Assembly (NCBI GenBank): GCA_036501535.1
Contig: DASYAE010000099.1
Coordinates: forward strand, 1 to 26,921
Length of the DNA: 26,921 nt
Source of the DNA: DASYAE01 sp036501535
GTDB taxonomy: Bacteria > Actinomycetota > Actinomycetes > Streptomycetales > Catenulisporaceae
Direction of reading: 5' to 3'
Part shown: positions 22,831 through 26,921 of the stretch, in pieces
How the letters are laid out: each line of letters opens with the position of its first letter
How positions within the stretch are numbered: position 1 is the stretch's first letter
The notes under the pieces: generated by a model
Told to the model about the DNA's origin: nothing
The model's database searches: none
The model's input: only the letters and a program-made list of their open reading frames with translations
Position numbers and translations under genes: made by a program

Positions 22831-25761
22831 ATGCCTGTTGAACCGTCTGAGCAGCCCCGACAAGAGGCGCAGCCGGGCCCCGGAGCGGGTGCGGAAGGCG
22901 CCGCAGCACCGCAGGACACGAAGGAACCTGCGCGCGCGGCGGAACACGCGCCGGAGAACTCTGATGCCGCGGCCGGGTCTGGAGCCACGCAGACTCAGAG
23001 CGCGACCGAGATCAGCGACACCGTCGTCGCCGCGACCTCGCCGGCTCAGCCGACGGCTCCCGCGCTGGCCGACACGACGCCCGCCGACGCGGCGAACGTG
23101 GCGAAGACCGAGTTCGTCCCGCTGCCGCCGAAGAGCGCCGAGGCGAATCAGGCCGCGCCGACCGACGACTGGCGGCCTTCGCAGAGCCCGGAGGCGACCG
23201 CGCAGGCAGCGCAGGCACAGCCGCAGCCGCCGCAACCGGCCCAGCCTTCACAGAACCCGCAGATATCCGCACCCATACCGACCACGCCTGCCTCGGCCCT
23301 TCCGCAGGTGCAGCCGCCGGCCCAGACTGGGTCGCTCCCCCCGACACAGCCTGCGGCTCCGCAGCAGCAGGACCCGCAACAGCAATATCCGCAGCAGTAT
23401 CCGCAACAGCCGTATCCCCAGCAGCCACCGCATCCGACATTCCCGTTGCCCACAGCCGGGCCGGGCGACGTGCTCTCTCCGCCTCCGGGAGCCGCCGCGG
23501 CAGCCGCGGCGGCCCAACCGCTCTACCCGGCAGCCCCACCGCCCTACCCGGCGTCGCAGCAGCCTGCGCCGCCGTATCAGGGTGCGCCTCCAGTCCCGCC
23601 GGGCACGCCGATGCAGCAGCAGCAACCCTGGGCCTGGGGTCAGCAGCAGCAGCCCTACGGCGCCTATCCGCCGCCGCAAGCGCAGGTGCCGTCGCCGTAT
23701 CCGCCACCGCCGCCGGGATGGCCGCAGCCGCCGCTCGCGCAGACGCAGCCCGAGGGTCCCTCCCCGACCCAGTCGATGCCGCCGCCGACTCAACCCCAGC
23801 CGCCGCAGGCGCCTCAGACCGCTCCGCAACCGCAGATGCCGGCGCAGCCGCAGGCCGACCCGCAGCAGCAACAGCAGCCGTCTTACTCGTATCCCTACGC
23901 CTCGAACTCAGGGTCCTGGGAGCAGCAGCAGCAGGTGGCCTGGGCGCAGGGCCAGCAGCCCGGCTATCCGCCGGCGCCGGCCGCGACCGGCCGCTCGAAG
24001 ACCCGGCTGTGGCTGATGATCGGCGTGCCGGTCCTGGTGATGATCATCGTGGCGGCCGTGGTGGTCGTGCTGACCCAGTCCTCGACGCCGTCGGCCGCCG
24101 TGAGCAAGGTGACCTGCAGGCCGCAGAGCCTGGCCGGCTGCCTGGTCGAGGCCCCGCCCGCGGCCTCGAAGTACGCCACAGACTGGGGCTCGACCACCAC
24201 CGTCACCGCCAAGGACTACGTGGCGCAATACGCTGATTCGGCCGAGCAGACCGAGCCGCAGGACGCCACCATGGTCGGCACCGACGGCGAGAAGTCGATC
24301 GTGCACCGGAACTGGTACGTCGGCGGCGACCAGGTCGACATCATCCTGCTCGAGTTCGCCACACCGCAGGGCGCGCAGTCCTGGGGGCTGGACCGCAGCG
24401 CCAACTTCATGGCCCAGTTCCGCGGCTCGCCCATCACGGTGACCGGAGACTCGAGCACGCAGGCCTACGCCGCCGCGAGCACCGACTCGTCCGGCGACAT
24501 CGACGTCGGCTACGCGACCGTGGTCGGCACGACGGTGCTCGAGGTGCACTACGCGAGCCACGGCAGCCTGGACAAGACCAACTTCGAGAACTGGGCCAGT
24601 ACCGAGTACGCATCGCTGCAGACCGCTCCCGCGGTGACCGCGAGCCCGTCCCCCAGCGCGACCTCGTCGCAGAACACGACCTGCCCCGGCGCCATGAGCA
24701 ACTGCCTGATGCCGCGGCCCGCGGGCTACTCGCCGTGGACCGACCCCTCGCACAACGCGACCTACTCGATCAGCGGCTACACCAGCCAGTTCACCTACGC
24801 CAACTCGAGCGGCCAGCAGCAGTACGAAGACCTCATGACCACCGACGGCGTCGTGTCCATCAACGACGAGGACTGGCTCAGCGTGGGCGACGGCGCCGAA
24901 GGCTGGCTGGCGCTTATCCAGACGCGCAGCGACCAGGGCGCCCAGGACCTGCTGAGCAAGGAGGGCGGCAGCGTCAGCGTGCGGCCGCAGACCTTCACCG
25001 TCAGCGGCTTCTCGAACGCGGTGGGCTCGTACTCGACCAGCGCGGACTCGGCGGGCCTGTTCGACGGGATGGTCGCGGCGCAGGTCGGCACGGTCTACAT
25101 GGAGATGTGGCTCGACTTCGCCAACTCCTACAACGTCGGCACCTCGCAGGCCTGGGCGATCGAGGAGCTGACCCTGCTCACCCAGAACACCAGCAACCTT
25201 GGCATCCCGATCCCGCAGGTCACCACGCCGACGCTGTCCGCGCCGAGCCCGGCCACCTGCGCGGCCGGCGCGGACGGCTGCCTGATGGCGGTGCCGGGCG
25301 GGGCCACCTCGACGACGTCGAGCTCTTATGAGACGAACACGGACCTGTCGGTGAACAGCTACGTGAACCAGTACTTCCCCTCGAGCGAGACGTACAAGGG
25401 CACCTGGCTCAACGCCGACGGCGCGACCGGGGCCTCGCACGAGACCTGGGTCGCCGGCAACGGCGCGGACGCGGACGACATCCTGCTGCACTTCGGCTCC
25501 CCGCAGGAGGCTCAGGCGGCCGCGCACAAGCTGGCCGGCGACCAGATGGAGGGCACGCAGTCCTGCTCGGTCTCCAACGTCAAGAACGCCTACTGCCTGG
25601 TCCAGCCCCAGGACGTGGAGTCCGGCTCGGTGCCGATCAGCATCCTGGCGTGGAAGGGCGGCTACGTGATGGACCTGGAGATCAGCCAGGTCGGCTCGGC
25701 GGACACCGCGGACGCGCTCAACTGGGCGCTGCAACAGCTGGCCGAACTGCCGGGCAGCTGA
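22831..25761 (+). CDS. Pro/Gln-rich single-pass membrane protein with three homologous extracellular repeats
   Basis: A 976-aa protein not matching any named family I recognise. Residues 1-390 are a Pro/Gln/Ala-rich, probably disordered cytosolic arm. One transmembrane helix lies at about 393-415, preceded by Arg/Lys, which predicts a C-terminus outside. The ectodomain consists of three repeats starting at C429, C618 and C810 (about 190-aa period). Each opens with C-x(6,7)-C-L and has a conserved tryptophan (W495, W682, W873) in an H/DxxW-glycine segment. An ILLxF-like strand and a PQxAQ-like helix follow. Repeat 3 has an extra cysteine pair. The ATG at 22831 has ggggga 7 nt upstream; a GTG at 22762 is less likely. 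It may act as an envelope sensor or binding protein, but no function can be assigned. Confidence 0.88.
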   Translation: MPVEPSEQPRQEAQPGPGAGAEGAAAPQDTKEPARAAEHAPENSDAAAGSGATQTQSATEISDTVVAATSPAQPTAPALADTTPADAANVAKTEFVPLPPKSAEANQAAPTDDWRPSQSPEATAQAAQAQPQPPQPAQPSQNPQISAPIPTTPASALPQVQPPAQTGSLPPTQPAAPQQQDPQQQYPQQYPQQPYPQQPPHPTFPLPTAGPGDVLSPPPGAAAAAAAAQPLYPAAPPPYPASQQPAPPYQGAPPVPPGTPMQQQQPWAWGQQQQPYGAYPPPQAQVPSPYPPPPPGWPQPPLAQTQPEGPSPTQSMPPPTQPQPPQAPQTAPQPQMPAQPQADPQQQQQPSYSYPYASNSGSWEQQQQVAWAQGQQPGYPPAPAATGRSKTRLWLMIGVPVLVMIIVAAVVVVLTQSSTPSAAVSKVTCRPQSLAGCLVEAPPAASKYATDWGSTTTVTAKDYVAQYADSAEQTEPQDATMVGTDGEKSIVHRNWYVGGDQVDIILLEFATPQGAQSWGLDRSANFMAQFRGSPITVTGDSSTQAYAAASTDSSGDIDVGYATVVGTTVLEVHYASHGSLDKTNFENWASTEYASLQTAPAVTASPSPSATSSQNTTCPGAMSNCLMPRPAGYSPWTDPSHNATYSISGYTSQFTYANSSGQQQYEDLMTTDGVVSINDEDWLSVGDGAEGWLALIQTRSDQGAQDLLSKEGGSVSVRPQTFTVSGFSNAVGSYSTSADSAGLFDGMVAAQVGTVYMEMWLDFANSYNVGTSQAWAIEELTLLTQNTSNLGIPIPQVTTPTLSAPSPATCAAGADGCLMAVPGGATSTTSSSYETNTDLSVNSYVNQYFPSSETYKGTWLNADGATGASHETWVAGNGADADDILLHFGSPQEAQAAAHKLAGDQMEGTQSCSVSNVKNAYCLVQPQDVESGSVPISILAWKGGYVMDLEISQVGSADTADALNWALQQLAELPGS
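23357..23430 (+). repeat. Gln-Tyr-Pro minirepeats in the 976-aa gene
   Basis: Irregular cagcag/caacag/tatccg units encode overlapping QQYPQQ and QQPYPQQP motifs. They form the most regular part of the cytosolic low-complexity arm; similar QQQQP runs recur at 23610-23660 and 23860-23940. Confidence 0.65.
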
Positions 25762-25764
25762 TCC

Positions 25765-25779
25765 CGGCCGGTCCGGCCG
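25765..25779 (+). terminator. Short hairpin after the 976-aa gene
   Basis: cggcc (25765-25769) and ggccg (25775-25779) with a 5-nt loop, 4 nt past the stop, followed by gaaacgatg rather than a T-run. Weak support. The rest of the 145-bp gap to the next gene contains a possible -10 TATCAT at 25836-25841. Confidence 0.3.
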
Positions 25780-25906
25780 AAACGATGCGGCGGCGTAGTC
25801 GAGTGCGGCCACGCCGCTGTATCGTCGGCCGGTCCTATCATCGAGACAGCATGACGCGACGCGGCCGCTTGGCGGCCGGGAGCGTCCTACGGCACTAGGG
25901 GGCGGA

Positions 25907-26443
25907 ATGTCGGAGCCGGGAGGTCCCTGGCCCAGCGATCCGTGGGCGGGAAACGCACAGCAGCAGCAGAACCAGCCGCCGCCGGGGCAGTGGCCCTACC
26001 CCGGTCCCGGCCCCGGCATGCCCGGGGGTTCGCCGAGCGATTACGCACCGCCACCGCCGTACGGTTACGGACCCCAGAATCCGCCGCCCTACGGCAGCTA
26101 TCCGCCGCCACCGCCGCCTTACGGCTACCCCGGTGCGGAAGGCGGCCAATACGGGCCCTACGGGATGCAGGACCCGTACAGCGGCCAGCCCTACGGATAC
26201 GGGTATCCGGGCCGCGCGCCCAACAACGGCATGGCGATCGCCGCAATGGTGTGCGGAATCTGCGGGTTCCTGTGTTACGTCCCGGGCATTGTGGGCGTCA
26301 TCCTCGGGTTCATCGCCCTCAACGACATCTCCAAGACCGGGAAGCGCGGCAAGGGGATGGCCATCGCAGGGATCATCTGCGGCGCCGCCTGGATCGTGCT
26401 CGGCATCATCGGCATCCTCACGAGCAGTTTCAGCACTGTGTGA
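25907..26443 (+). CDS. DUF4190 membrane protein with Pro/Tyr/Gly-rich N-terminal tail
   Basis: A 178-aa protein. Residues 1-105 are a Pro/Tyr/Gly/Gln-rich tail with PYGYG-type repeats. Residues about 108-172 are a DUF4190-type double-helix hairpin: helix 1 with GICGFLCYVPGIVGVILGFIAL, a polar loop LNDISKTGKRGKG, and helix 2 MAIAGIICGAAWIVLGIIGIL. The loop is cytosolic by the positive-inside rule. Such proteins are common in actinomycetes and mostly uncharacterised. The ATG at 25907 has gggggcgga immediately upstream. It follows the 976-aa gene by 145 bp on the same strand and is followed by a paralogue with a shorter tail. Confidence 0.88.
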   Translation: MSEPGGPWPSDPWAGNAQQQQNQPPPGQWPYPGPGPGMPGGSPSDYAPPPPYGYGPQNPPPYGSYPPPPPPYGYPGAEGGQYGPYGMQDPYSGQPYGYGYPGRAPNNGMAIAAMVCGICGFLCYVPGIVGVILGFIALNDISKTGKRGKGMAIAGIICGAAWIVLGIIGILTSSFSTV

Positions 26444-26525
26444 CCCGGGGACGTCGCACTGAGTCCCGATCGCCGAACCCCCTTTCGCCAGGGACTGGCG
26501 GCCCTACTATCTACTCAACATCGTT

Positions 26526-26550
26526 AAGATCGCGGCAAGATCGTTGATCT
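26526..26550 (+). promoter_or_regulatory. Repeats upstream of the last gene
   Basis: Direct repeat aagatcg at 26526-26532 and 26537-26543, overlapping an inverted repeat agatc-gtt-gatct (26538-26550). It includes TAAGAT (26525-26530), a possible -10 about 50 nt before the GTG start. No good -35 is seen. Confidence 0.3.
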
Positions 26551-26565
26551 GCAGTGCCGCATACC

Positions 26566-26573
26566 AGGAGGGG
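26566..26573 (+). promoter_or_regulatory. Strong Shine-Dalgarno deciding the GTG start at 26581
   Basis: AGGAGGGG lies exactly 7 nt before GTG at 26581. It is among the best ribosome-binding sites in the window, and it excludes the upstream ATG at 26554, which lies before it. Confidence 0.8.
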
Positions 26574-26580
26574 TCCGAAA

Positions 26581-26877
26581 GTGTCGATGCCCAGTGATCA
26601 GTACCCGGGTGGCCCATACGGCGGCGCCCCGGGGCCGTACGGCGGCGGGATGCCGCCGGCGGTCGGTACGAACGGCAAGGCCAAGGCGGCCTTGATCCTC
26701 GGCATCTGCGGCCTGCTGTGCGGCATCCTCGGCATCGTCGGGATCATCTTGGGCTTCATCGCGAAGAACGAGATCAAGCAGACGGGGCAGAAGGGCGACG
26801 GGATGGCCACGGCGGGCATCGTGGTCGGCTTCGCGTGGATCGCGCTCGACATCATCGCCATCGCGGTTCGGAAGTAA
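26581..26877 (+). CDS. Small DUF4190 membrane protein
   Basis: A 98-aa paralogue of the preceding gene. A short Gly/Pro/Tyr tail (about 1-33) is followed by the DUF4190 hairpin: helix 1 from LILGICGLLCGILGIVG through GFIAKNEI, the polar loop KQTGQKGDG, and helix 2 MATAGIVVGFAWIALDIIAIAV. The loop and the glycine spacing align with the neighbour. The start is GTG at 26581, fixed by the strong Shine-Dalgarno; an ATG two codons later is possible. The pair looks like a tandem duplication in which the tails diverged most. Function unknown. A strong hairpin directly follows the stop. Confidence 0.88.
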   Translation: MSMPSDQYPGGPYGGAPGPYGGGMPPAVGTNGKAKAALILGICGLLCGILGIVGIILGFIAKNEIKQTGQKGDGMATAGIVVGFAWIALDIIAIAVRK

Positions 26878-26883
26878 GGCGTT

Positions 26884-26920
26884 GCGGCCCGGTCCGGCGC
26901 CCAGCGCCGGACCCGGCCGC
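26884..26920 (+). terminator. Strong hairpin after the last gene
   Basis: A 10-bp perfect stem, ggtccggcgc (26891-26900) and gcgccggacc (26904-26913), with a 3-nt loop. It is extended by six further pairs beyond one c/c mismatch. It begins 6 nt after the stop. Whether a T-run follows cannot be seen because the window ends. Confidence 0.65.
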
Positions 26921-26921
26921 C

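Noticed and set aside
20228..24016. Plus-strand open frame of 1262 aa across rseP and dxr
   Set aside because: Arg/Gly/Asp-rich composition and antisense to two conserved enzymes; an artefact of high GC.
25851..25898. 15-codon ORF (MTRRGRLAAGSVLRH) before the DUF4190 gene as a leader peptide
   Set aside because: No Shine-Dalgarno, no attenuator-type hairpins and no run of regulatory codons.

Overview
The window is very GC-rich DNA (long CCG/GGC-dominated coding stretches, GTG and TTG starts, GC-rich hairpins) and reads as chromosome of a Streptomyces-like actinomycete. The infB-ylxP-rbfA-truB-ribF order, a neighbouring type VII secretion (ESX) locus and the dxr-rseP-ispG-GNAT block are all typical of that group. 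The genus cannot be fixed from sequence alone; an order such as Catenulisporales or Streptomycetales is a guess. No insertion sequence, prophage, CRISPR array, rRNA or tRNA gene was recognised.

Layout. (1) 1-4320, plus strand: translation genes infB (5' end outside the window), ylxP/DUF503, rbfA and truB, with a strong terminator after infB and a GTGA overlap between rbfA and truB. (2) 4327-5825, minus strand: two paralogous four-helix membrane proteins with proline-rich tails. (3) 6083-7084, plus: ribF with a structured leader. (4) 7110-9149, minus: a SAM methyltransferase and an M20 peptidase. (5) 9189-17547: part of an ESX locus. On the minus strand are eccE, a 285-aa protein with a degenerate nucleotide-binding-like core, and an EspI-like proline-rich MinD/ParA-type ATPase. 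On the plus strand are eccB and mycP (mycosin). A 346-bp divergent region with repeats and palindromes separates eccE from eccB. EccC, EccD and WXG100 substrates are not in the window. (6) 17605-22657, minus: GNAT acetyltransferase, ispG, rseP-type site-2 protease and dxr. (7) 22831-26877, plus: a 976-aa proline/glutamine-rich single-pass protein with three homologous extracellular repeats, then two small DUF4190 membrane proteins.

How the genes work together. The first block serves translation initiation, 30S maturation and tRNA modification, and ribF makes FMN/FAD. Dxr and IspG are two steps of the MEP isoprenoid pathway, with the intramembrane protease gene between them. EccB, EccE and MycP are envelope components of a type VII secretion machine, and the EspI-like ATPase is a probable cytosolic accessory factor. 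A recurring theme is membrane proteins with long low-complexity Pro/Gln/Gly/Tyr cytosolic tails (five to six genes). The most novel-looking items are the three-repeat ectodomain protein, the ATPase-like ESX accessory protein without a P-loop, and the repeat-rich eccE/eccB control region.
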